The position numbers and the translations under genes were made by a program. Shown one piece after another: positions 55,332 through 63,422 of a stretch of DNA of 64,000 nucleotides (positions are counted from its first letter, which is position 1; each line of letters starts with the position of its first letter). The notes under the pieces were generated by a model that worked only from the letters and a program-made list of their open reading frames with translations, ran no database searches and was not told where the DNA came from. Source of the stretch: Algoriphagus sp. PAP.12 (GTDB lineage: Bacteria > Bacteroidota > Bacteroidia > Cytophagales > Cyclobacteriaceae); assembly GCF_026652115.1 (NCBI RefSeq), contig NZ_JAPPSQ010000001.1, forward strand, positions 124,001 to 188,000, in the 5' to 3' direction.

Positions 55332-56390
55332 ATGAATCGCATCAGCTTATATTGGCTATTACAAATCCTCGGCTGGGGAGGAATCGCCTTTGTACAAATT
55401 TTCTTTGTTTCCCTTTCAGATTTGGGAATCTCCTCTGTACAAACATGGGCATTCATAGCCATTTCTATATTCTATTTACTTTCCACGCATTTTCTGCGAT
55501 TTATAGTAAAAAAGTACGATTGGTTTAAGCTAGGAATATCCCAATTATTATTTCAGTCCGTATTGTCAATGTTGGCTTTAAGCTTTGTCAATGTTGTTGT
55601 TCAATTTCTGATAAATGGATCATTTGGCATTCTGGATTCTCAAAGAGATTTCGGAATTATGGTGATTCTGGCGAACCTGTTTTTTGCCTTCCTCTTTTAT
55701 GCCATGTGGTTTTTGTTGTATTTTCTTTTCCACTTCTTGGACAACTACAACACCACATTAAAATACGAAGCTAAGATCAACCAAATCCGTCTTAATCACC
55801 TAAAAAGCCAACTGAATCCTCATTTTATCTTCAATGCGCTCAATTCTGTTAGGGCTTTGGTTGATGAAGATCCTGATAAAGCAAAAGGAGCAATCACCCG
55901 AATCTCCAATATCCTTCGCTTTTCCTTGATGATGGATAAAAAACAAACCATCGAATTTGAGGACGAATTGAATACAGTTAAGGACTACCTGACTTTGGAA
56001 TCCATTCGTTTTGAAGAGCGTCTGCAAGTCGAGTACAATATTGAAGACGAGGCATTTAATTATAAAATCCCCCCAATGATGCTTCAGACCATTGTAGAAA
56101 ACGCCATTAAGCATGGCATCTCAAATTTGGTCAAGGGAGGTCTAATTGAGATAAAATGCAGAGAAGGTCTCGAGGATGATTTGTATATTCAGGTGAAAAA
56201 TAGCGGACACCTTGCCACCCCCCCTAGTTTGAAGGCGAAAGCTGATGGCGGGCATGGTCTCAGCAACACTGTACAGCGATTACGTTTGATTTATGGAGAA
56301 AAAGCGAGCTTCCGAATTTTCAATTCTGGAAATCAATACGTTATCACTGAAATCAAAATCCCGAAACAAAGAGTTACATTCGAATCATAA
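55332..56390 (+). CDS. LytS/YehU-type sensor histidine kinase
   Basis: A 352-residue membrane kinase. Four hydrophobic helices occupy about 1-140. A short coiled coil leads to the His_kinase domain with phosphoacceptor H164 in LNPHFIFNALNS. The ATPase domain follows, with the N box in MLQTIVENAIKHGI (about 255) and the Gly-rich loop in GGHGLSNTVQRL. It is the cognate kinase of the LytTR regulator that starts 12 bp downstream. Such pairs often control exopolysaccharide, adhesion or peptide uptake genes. The ligand is unknown. Confidence 0.93.
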   Translation: MNRISLYWLLQILGWGGIAFVQIFFVSLSDLGISSVQTWAFIAISIFYLLSTHFLRFIVKKYDWFKLGISQLLFQSVLSMLALSFVNVVVQFLINGSFGILDSQRDFGIMVILANLFFAFLFYAMWFLLYFLFHFLDNYNTTLKYEAKINQIRLNHLKSQLNPHFIFNALNSVRALVDEDPDKAKGAITRISNILRFSLMMDKKQTIEFEDELNTVKDYLTLESIRFEERLQVEYNIEDEAFNYKIPPMMLQTIVENAIKHGISNLVKGGLIEIKCREGLEDDLYIQVKNSGHLATPPSLKAKADGGHGLSNTVQRLRLIYGEKASFRIFNSGNQYVITEIKIPKQRVTFES

Positions 56391-56402
56391 AACGAATATA
56401 TA

Positions 56403-57137
56403 ATGCGAGCCATAGTAATTGACGACGAAAGATTGGCCAGAAAGGAGCTGATCACCCTACTTAATCAGCTGGAAACCGTCGAAGTAGTCGGAGAAGCTGT
56501 CAATGTAGAAGATGCAAAAGAGAAAATTGATCAATTGAGTCCAGATGTGATTTTTCTGGATATTCAAATGCCGGAAAAAACTGGTTTTGATCTTTTAGAG
56601 GAGTTGGACAATGTCCCTCATGTCATCTTCACCACAGCTTATGATGAGTATGCTCTGAAAGCTTTCCAAGTAAATGCTTTGGATTACCTTTTGAAACCAA
56701 TCGAACCAAAAAGATTGGAAGAAGCTATTCAGAAACTTTCCGGAAAATTTGATGCTCAAAGCAAACGTGAGGAAGAACCTACTTCTTCCAGCAATAAGAA
56801 ATTAACTCTGGATGACCAGGTCTTTGTCAAAGATGGGGACAGATGTTGGTTTGTAAGACTTTCCAATGTGAGATTGTTCGAATCAGATGGAAACTACATC
56901 AAAGTTTATTTCGACAATTTTAAGCCAATGATCCATAAATCATTGAATGCGTTGGATGAAAGACTGGATGAAAAGTCCTTTTTCCGTGCTAGCAGAAAGC
57001 ATATCATCAACTTAGGATGGGTCGAAGCGATCGAGCCTTGGTTCAACGGAGGTCTTGTAGTTACCTTAAGAGGAGGAGACAGAATTGAGGTAAGCCGCAG
57101 ACAAGCAGCGAGATTCAAGGAAATGATGAGTCTATAA
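56403..57137 (+). CDS. LytTR-family response regulator
   Basis: A 244-residue regulator. The receiver (1-120) has phosphoacceptor D53 in FLDIQMPEKTG and Lys in YLLKPIEP. A Ser/Glu-rich linker joins it to a LytTR DNA-binding domain (about 140-243), seen in FVKDGDRCWFVRL, FESDGNYIKVYF and FRASRKHIINLGWV. It binds DNA as a dimer at direct repeats near target promoters. It is 12 bp after its kinase gene. Confidence 0.94.
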   Translation: MRAIVIDDERLARKELITLLNQLETVEVVGEAVNVEDAKEKIDQLSPDVIFLDIQMPEKTGFDLLEELDNVPHVIFTTAYDEYALKAFQVNALDYLLKPIEPKRLEEAIQKLSGKFDAQSKREEEPTSSSNKKLTLDDQVFVKDGDRCWFVRLSNVRLFESDGNYIKVYFDNFKPMIHKSLNALDERLDEKSFFRASRKHIINLGWVEAIEPWFNGGLVVTLRGGDRIEVSRRQAARFKEMMSL

Positions 57138-57259
57138 CTTTCATAGACAAAAAAAAGCATTTGATTTCCCGAATAAAATTCTGTAATTAGTGGTTATTAG
57201 CTTTTAGCAATAGTTTTTAGTCATATTATAACCAATAAAACGCATTATCTGCAAAACTC

Positions 57260-58015
57260 ATGAAAGAAGAGCGGATTCTAATTGTCGAGGACGACCCAAG
57301 CATTGCGGAGAATATTCAGGAGATCTTAGAACTCCTCGGGTATATCAACATTGATATCGCCAATTCGGCCAATCAGTGTATCAAGGTCATCAAAAAATAC
57401 CGTCCTGATTTGATATTCATGGATATCAAGCTCAAGGGCGACAAGGATGGTATTGAACTAGGGGAAATTGTCAAGCAGATGGTGGATGCTCCATTGGTGT
57501 TTGTAACTTCTTACTCTGATCCTACTATCATCGAAAGAGCTAAAAGAATCGCACCTGCAGGCTTTATCGTGAAGCCATTCAATACCAACGATATTCATGC
57601 GATTGTAGAGATTGTTCTTTATAACAAGAGAACCAAACCTGCTCCTGAGGCTGCAGCAGTCAAAACTTCTACAGAAAGTCCATTCTTGGTAACTGATGCA
57701 GTCTTTATCAAAGCTGACAATGCATTTGAAAAGGTTCCATACGACGAAATCTACTATGTAGAGGCCAATGGTAATATGGTGACGATTTTCACCAAAAACA
57801 GAGATTACAATATTCGAAAGTCCATGAAGGAGATCGAAGAAATCCTTCCTTCTCATTTATTCCTTCGGGTTCAAAAGTCATACATCCTTTCTTTAGGTCA
57901 AATCGAAAGCTTCAATACCAAAGAAATCACCTTGAAGCAAGGCTCGGTAGTACAGGTAGGAAGACAATATTACAATAGCTTTTTGGCGAAATTGAATACA
58001 ATTACAGAAAGTTAA
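57260..58015 (+). CDS. LytTR-family response regulator without adjacent kinase
   Basis: A 251-residue regulator. The receiver has phosphoacceptor D55 in IFMDIKLKGDKDG and Lys in FIVKPFNTND. The LytTR domain (about 150-250) shows FIKADNAFEKVPYDEIYYVEANGN-type sequence, then LRVQKSYILSLGQI. The D-I-K-L-K-G-x-x-D-G pattern around the phosphosite belongs to a receiver subgroup often paired with PAS- or TPR-containing kinases, not LytS. It lies 122 bp after the previous regulator with TTTTAG repeats in the gap, so it may be expressed separately. A strong terminator follows. Confidence 0.93.
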   Translation: MKEERILIVEDDPSIAENIQEILELLGYINIDIANSANQCIKVIKKYRPDLIFMDIKLKGDKDGIELGEIVKQMVDAPLVFVTSYSDPTIIERAKRIAPAGFIVKPFNTNDIHAIVEIVLYNKRTKPAPEAAAVKTSTESPFLVTDAVFIKADNAFEKVPYDEIYYVEANGNMVTIFTKNRDYNIRKSMKEIEEILPSHLFLRVQKSYILSLGQIESFNTKEITLKQGSVVQVGRQYYNSFLAKLNTITES

Positions 58016-58037
58016 AAACCACTTAAACCGGATTGAG

Positions 58038-58069
58038 GGCTGTTTTAGAAATAAGGCAGCCTTTTTTTT
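58038..58069 (+). terminator. Rho-independent terminator after LytTR regulator
   Basis: A 9-bp stem with two G-U pairs (arms 58038-58046 and 58053-58061) and a hexaloop is followed by eight T residues. It begins 22 bp after the stop. Confidence 0.88.
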
Positions 58070-58076
58070 AGCACAA

Positions 58077-58105
58077 AAAAAAGGTGGGTAAGACCCACCT
58101 TTTTT
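58077..58105. terminator. Bidirectional terminator between regulator and small-peptide gene
   Basis: GGTGGGT pairs with ACCCACC around a three-base loop, flanked by an A run (58075-58082) and a T run (58100-58105). It can end the minus-strand gene at 58149 as well as any read-through from the left. Confidence 0.88.
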
Positions 58106-58148
58106 ATTAACCAAACAATCAACCAAATTAACCCTTACGAGTTTGTCT

Positions 58149-58379
58149 TTAGGAATTCCCGGAAGTCTGGGAATCCTCAATTTTGTAAATGTCTACCTGA
58201 ACGGCTTCAGGACTTGTTGCTTTTTCATTTCCGACTTGTGGAGTTGGTTTAGTAATTTCAAATCGGGCAGTATGCTGTGCCGAATGGCTCTCTGATTTTG
58301 CTTTGATAACGATGGTCATCGCCATTGCCAATCCGAGTGCAGCACAGATATTTTTTTGTGTGAAGATTGAAGTAATCAT
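58149..58379 (-). CDS. Small exported or membrane-anchored hypothetical protein
   Basis: A 76-residue protein whose family I do not recognise. Residues about 8-25 are hydrophobic (NICAALGLAMAMTIVIKA) and look like a signal peptide or anchor. The remaining 50 residues are polar and include TARFEITKPTPQVGNE and VQVDIYKIEDS. I use the ATG at 58379; the frame is open further upstream only from a TTG. Support comes from the signal-like N-terminus and the bidirectional terminator positioned after the stop. It is isolated on the minus strand between two unrelated units. Confidence 0.55.
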   Translation of the reverse strand: MITSIFTQKNICAALGLAMAMTIVIKAKSESHSAQHTARFEITKPTPQVGNEKATSPEAVQVDIYKIEDSQTSGNS

Positions 58380-58726
58380 GGCAATTATATTTGGTTTAAT
58401 TTCGTATGATATCCCTATTGCCAAAACTGTCCCAAACTAAAAAAAGGGCCTAAAATAGCTCTATTCAGCATTTTAACATTTGGAAGGTGTACGTTACCGA
58501 ACACTAATTTGCCAACCGCGGACAAAAAACCGAACAATATTTGGTAAAGCTAAGGTTACATAAAGTCTGAAAAAATTTCATTCCGATCTCTTATGCTCTA
58601 AGTAATTTCATTTAGCTATTCCAATGAAAAAGATTAATCCTCGATTCCGCTCTGACTCACAGTAGGAAAAGCCAAAAAAAGAGGGACTTATCGTCCCTCT
58701 CAGCTAAATGTTTTTTAACCTAATTT
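58380..58726. other. Intergenic stretch with phoH terminator and a short direct repeat
   Basis: This 347-bp stretch has no convincing gene. It should hold the promoter of the small-peptide gene. ACCGAACA occurs twice (58496-58503 and 58529-58536), each followed by an AT-rich TTTG. At the right end is the minus-strand terminator of the phoH-family gene. Confidence 0.5.
58674..58700 (-). terminator. Rho-independent terminator after PhoH-family gene
   Basis: AGAGGGAC (58680-58687) and GTCCCTCT (58693-58700) form a perfect 8-bp stem with a 5-base loop. On the minus strand it runs into a U tract (A run 58674-58680). Confidence 0.92.
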
Positions 58727-60073
58727 CTACAAAAGCTCATTCGCCAAATTGGCCAATTCAGAGCGTTCTCCTTTTTCTAATTTGATATGTGCGTATAGCG
58801 GATGATCTTTTACCCGATCAATCAAATAAGACAAGCCATTGGACTGAGAATCCAGATAAGGAGTATCAATCTGATGCACGTCACCAGTGAATACAATCTT
58901 TGTATTTTCACCTGCTCTTGAAATGATGGTCTTGATCTCATGTGGAGTCAAGTTTTGCGCCTCATCCACGATAAAGAAAATATTGGACAGAGATCTCCCC
59001 CTGATATAAGCTAATGGTTGAATCACCAATTTCTCTTGGTTGACCAATTCGGTGATCTTCTGATATTCCTTGTCCGTTTCCTTATATTGATTTTGGATGA
59101 ATTTCAAGTTATCCCAAAGTGGCTCCATATAAGGATTCAATTTGGACTTGATATCGCCAGGAAGGTAACCAATGTCCTTATTGGAAAGAGGAACAATTGG
59201 TCGTGCCAAGAAAATCTGCTTATAATCTCTTCTTTGCTCCAAAGCCCCAGCCAAAGCCAATAGCGTCTTTCCTGTACCAGCAACACCCTGAATAGATACC
59301 AAACGTATATTCGGATTAGTAATAGCATGGAGCGCAAAGGTTTGCTCGGCATTTTTCGGTTTGATATTATAAGCAAGCTTTTTATCTACCCTCTCCAAAA
59401 CATTGTCCTCTGGATTGTAATAAGTCAGGACAGAATTTTTGTCGCTCTTCAGAATATAATAGGCATTTGCCTTCCGCTTTCGAGTGCCCAGAACCGATTT
59501 GGCCTCGACATAACCCTGCTCATACAATTTGTTGATTGTATCGGGATCTACATCATCCAAGAAGTACTTGCCTGTGTTCTCAAGCTCGTTGATATTCTTG
59601 ATTTTTCCGGTTTCGTAATCCTCTGCAAGGATCTCGAGAGATTTGGCTTTCAGTCTCAGGTTGATATCCTTGGAGACCAGGATCACCTTTCGGTTCTTCT
59701 CATTTTCCTTGAGATAAAGTGCTGCATTTAGGATTTTGTGATCGTTTTTCTCCTCTCCAAAAATCACGTTGGCGTTAATTTTATTCTCAGGATTCATCAA
59801 GACCCTAAAATTCCCTTTGGTTTTCCCATTCAAAGGAGTCCATTCATGAATCATGTTGTCTTTGGAAAGCTTATCTAGTAATCGGATAAACTCACGGGCC
59901 TCAAAATTCTTGGTATCATTGCCTTTTTTAAACTGATCCAGCTCTTCCAAAACCGTGATTGGAATGACTACATCGTGTTCAGCAAAATTCATAATGGAGT
60001 TGTGTGCGTAAAGGATCACGGATGTGTCCAGCACAAAGATTTTCCGATCTTTTTCGGCTTTCGCTCTAGGCAT
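58727..60073 (-). CDS. PIN domain-PhoH ATPase fusion (PhoH2-like)
   Basis: A 448-residue protein. The N-terminal PIN nuclease domain (about 10-140) has acidic residues in FVLDTSVIL, TVLEELDQFK and VSKDINLRLK. The C-terminal PhoH ATPase (about 235-448) has Walker A GVAGTGKTLLA near 262, Walker B FIVDEAQN near 366 and FTGDVHQIDTPY. Proteins of this build (PhoH2) unwind and cut RNA in characterised cases. Cytoplasmic. It is transcribed alone, with its own terminator and 216 bp to the gene upstream. Confidence 0.94.
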   Translation of the reverse strand: MPRAKAEKDRKIFVLDTSVILYAHNSIMNFAEHDVVIPITVLEELDQFKKGNDTKNFEAREFIRLLDKLSKDNMIHEWTPLNGKTKGNFRVLMNPENKINANVIFGEEKNDHKILNAALYLKENEKNRKVILVSKDINLRLKAKSLEILAEDYETGKIKNINELENTGKYFLDDVDPDTINKLYEQGYVEAKSVLGTRKRKANAYYILKSDKNSVLTYYNPEDNVLERVDKKLAYNIKPKNAEQTFALHAITNPNIRLVSIQGVAGTGKTLLALAGALEQRRDYKQIFLARPIVPLSNKDIGYLPGDIKSKLNPYMEPLWDNLKFIQNQYKETDKEYQKITELVNQEKLVIQPLAYIRGRSLSNIFFIVDEAQNLTPHEIKTIISRAGENTKIVFTGDVHQIDTPYLDSQSNGLSYLIDRVKDHPLYAHIKLEKGERSELANLANELL

Positions 60074-60229
60074 GTGCAGGAAATGTATTAGTGGTAATAG
60101 GTATGATATAAGTTAAAAAATTATATCCTAGAAAATCACTTAAGCATAAAAAATTATGGTTAAGAAACTTAAAGCCAATCCTATCGTCCTGACTTTCAAA
60201 TTTTTAAATTTCGATTTTGAAAAATATCA

Positions 60230-60272
60230 AGATTGAAAAATTGGAAATAGCCTTTTCCCAATCTTTCAATCT
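60230..60272 (-). terminator. Long hairpin downstream of SNF2 helicase gene
   Basis: Arms 60230-60244 and 60258-60272 pair at 14 of 15 positions around a 13-base loop, 18 bp after the helicase stop on the minus strand. The U run after it is short and interrupted, so it may act as a terminator or as a 3'-end stabiliser. Confidence 0.45.
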
Positions 60273-60289
60273 CTTAAATCTCAATTATT

Positions 60290-63232
60290 CTAATCTAGCA
60301 AGGCTCGTATATCCTCTTGATCCAAGCTCTTCATAAAACTTTCTTCGGTGGAAATCAACTCACCGGCAAGTGCAAGCTTTCTATCTTGCAGGGCCATGAT
60401 TTTCTCCTCCACGGAGCCTCTACTGATGAATTTATAGATGATGACCTTATTCTCCTGTCCAATTCGGTGAGCTCTATCAATTGCTTGTGCCTCGACAGCT
60501 GGGTTCCACCAAGGATCAAGCAAGAATACATATTCAGCTTTGGTCAAATTCAAACCTACACCACCGGCTTTCAAGGAAATCAGGAACACCTTAACATCTT
60601 CTTGCTCTTGGAATTTCTCTACTTGACCTTGTCTATCCTTGGTCGCTCCGTCCAAATAAGCATATGGTATATCTTGCTCATCCAAGTATTCTTTCACAAT
60701 CGCCAAATGCCTCACAAACTGGCTAAACACCAAAACCTTGTGTCCCTCAGAAATGGTAGACTGAAGCATATATGTGATATCCTCCAACTTACCGGACTCT
60801 CCTTGATAGTCCTCTCTAACCAATTTAGGGTGATTGGCGATCTGTCTCAACTGAGTTAAGCCACGAAGCAATGTGAACTGCTGAGAACTTCGACCAGCAA
60901 AAGGATTCTCCCCAATGATCTTTTCTCGGTAATAGCTCTTTACTTCTTCGTAGACTTTCTCCTGCTCCGCTGTCATCGCAGAGTATTTAACATTGGTGAT
61001 TTTCTCAGGAAGATCTGTAGCCACCTGAGATTTCAATCGACGTAGTATGAAAGGCTTGATCAAAGAATGAAGCTTTGCTGCTTTGTCTTTGTCATTTTGC
61101 TTTTCTATAGGCTGTAAAAACTGATTCTTGAAAGAATTCTGATTTCCCAAAAGGCCCGGATTCACAAAATTCATTTGAGACCAAAGATCCATTGTTCCAT
61201 TTTCAACTGGAGTACCTGTCAGAATCAGCTTTTGCTTACTCTTTAATTTATTGACAGCATTCGCAATGTTGGATCCTGGGTTTTTGATGGCCTGGGACTC
61301 ATCTAAAATGATGTAATTGAAATAGAAATCCTTCATGATATTCACATCCAGTCGTGTAATACCGTAGGAAGTCAATACCAAATCATAATCTCTAAATTTA
61401 AAAGGATCTTTGATTCGTTGCGTACCCGTATAAACTAAGATTTTCAGCTCAGGCGTAAATTTTCTAGCTTCCAATTCCCAGTTGTAAATCAAAGACGTAG
61501 GCATGATCAACAAAGAGCAAAATCCTGGGTTTTCCTGCTTCTCATGAGCCAATAAGGCCAAGGTCTGAACTGTTTTACCCAAACCCATATCGTCTGCCAA
61601 ACAACCTCCAAAGCGGAATTCATTCAGGAAGCGAAGCCAATTATAACCAGCCTTTTGATATGGTCTCAAAGTCCCATCAAAGTAGCAAGGCAGATCATAA
61701 TCATCGATAGACTCGAAATCACGAAGCTTCTCGAGCTTTCTACTCAATGTCAACTGTACCAAATTCCCCTCTTCCAACTGCTTTGCCAATGCCAAGTGAT
61801 GCTTTCGCATAATGATGGAATCCTGAGCTTCACCTTCTTCCATAAAAGAGAAAAGCTCAGAATAATTAACAAACCAAGAGGCCGGAATTACGGCAATCTC
61901 TCCATTTGGTAATTCGAATTCCGTTTTCCCTTTCATGATCATCCTTCTGATCTTGGCGAAAGGAACCAAATAGATTCCAAACTTGATTTGAGCTTTTACA
62001 TCAAACCAGTCAATATTTTCATTGACCTCAATATCAATATTAGCCCGACCAATGTGGTAGGTCTTTCCTGAAGCATTTTTACTTTGAATAATCTTGATCC
62101 CCTTTTCTTCCAAGGTCTCTTCATTTTCCCCGATCCATTCGAAGGCTTGCGTCTTGGGTAAGGCAATTTTCCCTTCCCTCACCTCCAAACCTAAATCATG
62201 GAGCAATTTGCCAAAGGCCTTTTCTTTTTGAAGACTACGAATCGTTTTTTTGAATACAAATTCACCCCCTCTTTCCACTAAAGCCACAGAATTTCCCGCA
62301 GAATTATCATTTCCTTTTTCTACAGGAAAATCAGCCTCTCCGTATTTGAACCTCAGTTCGAAGACCATCTTATCCTCCTCCAATTGCTCCCCTTCCTTCC
62401 CAAAAAGATCATTGCCTTGATTACCAGGCAATTCTTGAATTTTGAGTAAAACTTCTGGCTTCCCTCGATCTACGGTGATTTCAAAACCTCTTGCATCCAC
62501 ATCATACTGTGTCAGCAAAGGAGCCATAAACTTTCGGAAATACGTTGGCTCGAGCTTTTTATCGATGACAATAAATTTCTTATTCAGAAAAGGCTGCAGT
62601 TTTTTCCCATCCAAATCTCCTTCGAATTGGAAAAGCTGATCATTGACTATCAACCAAGCCGGTTCTTTACAAATCAAATAGCCGCCTTTGTATTGCCACT
62701 CAAGTTTTATTCCTTTGAACTTGATGGTCGGCCAATAGTGCGTATTTTCTGGGTTTTTATGAAAATGGAAAAGGACGGTAGCTTTTTCAGCATTGACTGT
62801 TATCTCTTTCCAAGTCGGATTCCCATCACTTCCCATCTCAAACAATCTTTTCCCCACCAAAAGAGGCAAAATTTTGGATCGCTGGATTTCCAATCTAGCT
62901 TCCAAAAGAGTTTGGGTAGTTTTGTCCTCAGTTTTGGGATCAAAGATTTTTTGCAAAAAGTCCTTTGGCCTGATATTCTTTTTCTTTGGAATAAAAGATT
63001 TGATCACCTCTTCTGGCTGCATACCATCCATGAGTTTGATCAATTTATAATCTCTTTCATCCAAACCTTCATCAAACTCTTGGGCGTTCGCTGAAGAAAT
63101 ATTTTGGAAAGCATAAGAAAGTCTTCCTTTATCATCTATTTGTACCACAAAGGATTCAAATAGTAATCCAAGATACTCGTGATTAAAAATAGAATAAACA
63201 ATCTGAAAGGGCTTGTCAGCGTCTACTATCAT
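60290..63232 (-). CDS. SNF2-family DEAD/DEAH-box helicase
   Basis: A 980-residue DNA translocase. The N-terminal 520 residues are a bacterial SNF2-associated region without catalytic motifs. Helicase motifs begin with I (DDMGLGKTVQT, near 548), Ia (LLIMPTSLIYNW), II (DESQAIKN, near 647) and III (LTGTPVENG). The second lobe has FSQFVRHL, LKAGGVGLNL and motif VI DRAHRIGQ near 920. Bacterial members are thought to remodel protein-DNA or RNA polymerase complexes; the partner is unknown. It reads from its own promoter region (63233-63385) and has a long hairpin after the stop. Confidence 0.94.
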   Translation of the reverse strand: MIVDADKPFQIVYSIFNHEYLGLLFESFVVQIDDKGRLSYAFQNISSANAQEFDEGLDERDYKLIKLMDGMQPEEVIKSFIPKKKNIRPKDFLQKIFDPKTEDKTTQTLLEARLEIQRSKILPLLVGKRLFEMGSDGNPTWKEITVNAEKATVLFHFHKNPENTHYWPTIKFKGIKLEWQYKGGYLICKEPAWLIVNDQLFQFEGDLDGKKLQPFLNKKFIVIDKKLEPTYFRKFMAPLLTQYDVDARGFEITVDRGKPEVLLKIQELPGNQGNDLFGKEGEQLEEDKMVFELRFKYGEADFPVEKGNDNSAGNSVALVERGGEFVFKKTIRSLQKEKAFGKLLHDLGLEVREGKIALPKTQAFEWIGENEETLEEKGIKIIQSKNASGKTYHIGRANIDIEVNENIDWFDVKAQIKFGIYLVPFAKIRRMIMKGKTEFELPNGEIAVIPASWFVNYSELFSFMEEGEAQDSIIMRKHHLALAKQLEEGNLVQLTLSRKLEKLRDFESIDDYDLPCYFDGTLRPYQKAGYNWLRFLNEFRFGGCLADDMGLGKTVQTLALLAHEKQENPGFCSLLIMPTSLIYNWELEARKFTPELKILVYTGTQRIKDPFKFRDYDLVLTSYGITRLDVNIMKDFYFNYIILDESQAIKNPGSNIANAVNKLKSKQKLILTGTPVENGTMDLWSQMNFVNPGLLGNQNSFKNQFLQPIEKQNDKDKAAKLHSLIKPFILRRLKSQVATDLPEKITNVKYSAMTAEQEKVYEEVKSYYREKIIGENPFAGRSSQQFTLLRGLTQLRQIANHPKLVREDYQGESGKLEDITYMLQSTISEGHKVLVFSQFVRHLAIVKEYLDEQDIPYAYLDGATKDRQGQVEKFQEQEDVKVFLISLKAGGVGLNLTKAEYVFLLDPWWNPAVEAQAIDRAHRIGQENKVIIYKFISRGSVEEKIMALQDRKLALAGELISTEESFMKSLDQEDIRALLD

Positions 63233-63385
63233 AAATATTAAGGCTCAACTTGTTATTACATCTCAGCAAAAGACATAATACCAAGGGAAAGAATTTGGGG
63301 CTTTTTTCAAGTATATAGCCCGTAAATTAAGAAAAATAGCGACCCAAAGACGAGTTTTGCTTTGTTTTTTGGGAAAATGAAGCAA

Positions 63386-63419
63386 AAAACCCTGCAATGT
63401 TGGACTATTGCAGGGTTTT
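63386..63419 (-). terminator. Rho-independent terminator after lspA
   Basis: Perfect 13-bp arms (63386-63398 and 63407-63419) with an 8-base loop run into six U residues on the minus strand. It starts 3 bp after the lspA stop and insulates the helicase gene. Confidence 0.93.
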
Positions 63420-63422
63420 CTA

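Noticed and set aside
60317..60859. 180-residue plus-strand frame antisense to the SNF2 helicase
   Set aside because: It lies entirely opposite conserved helicase motifs; its codons mirror the helicase frame.
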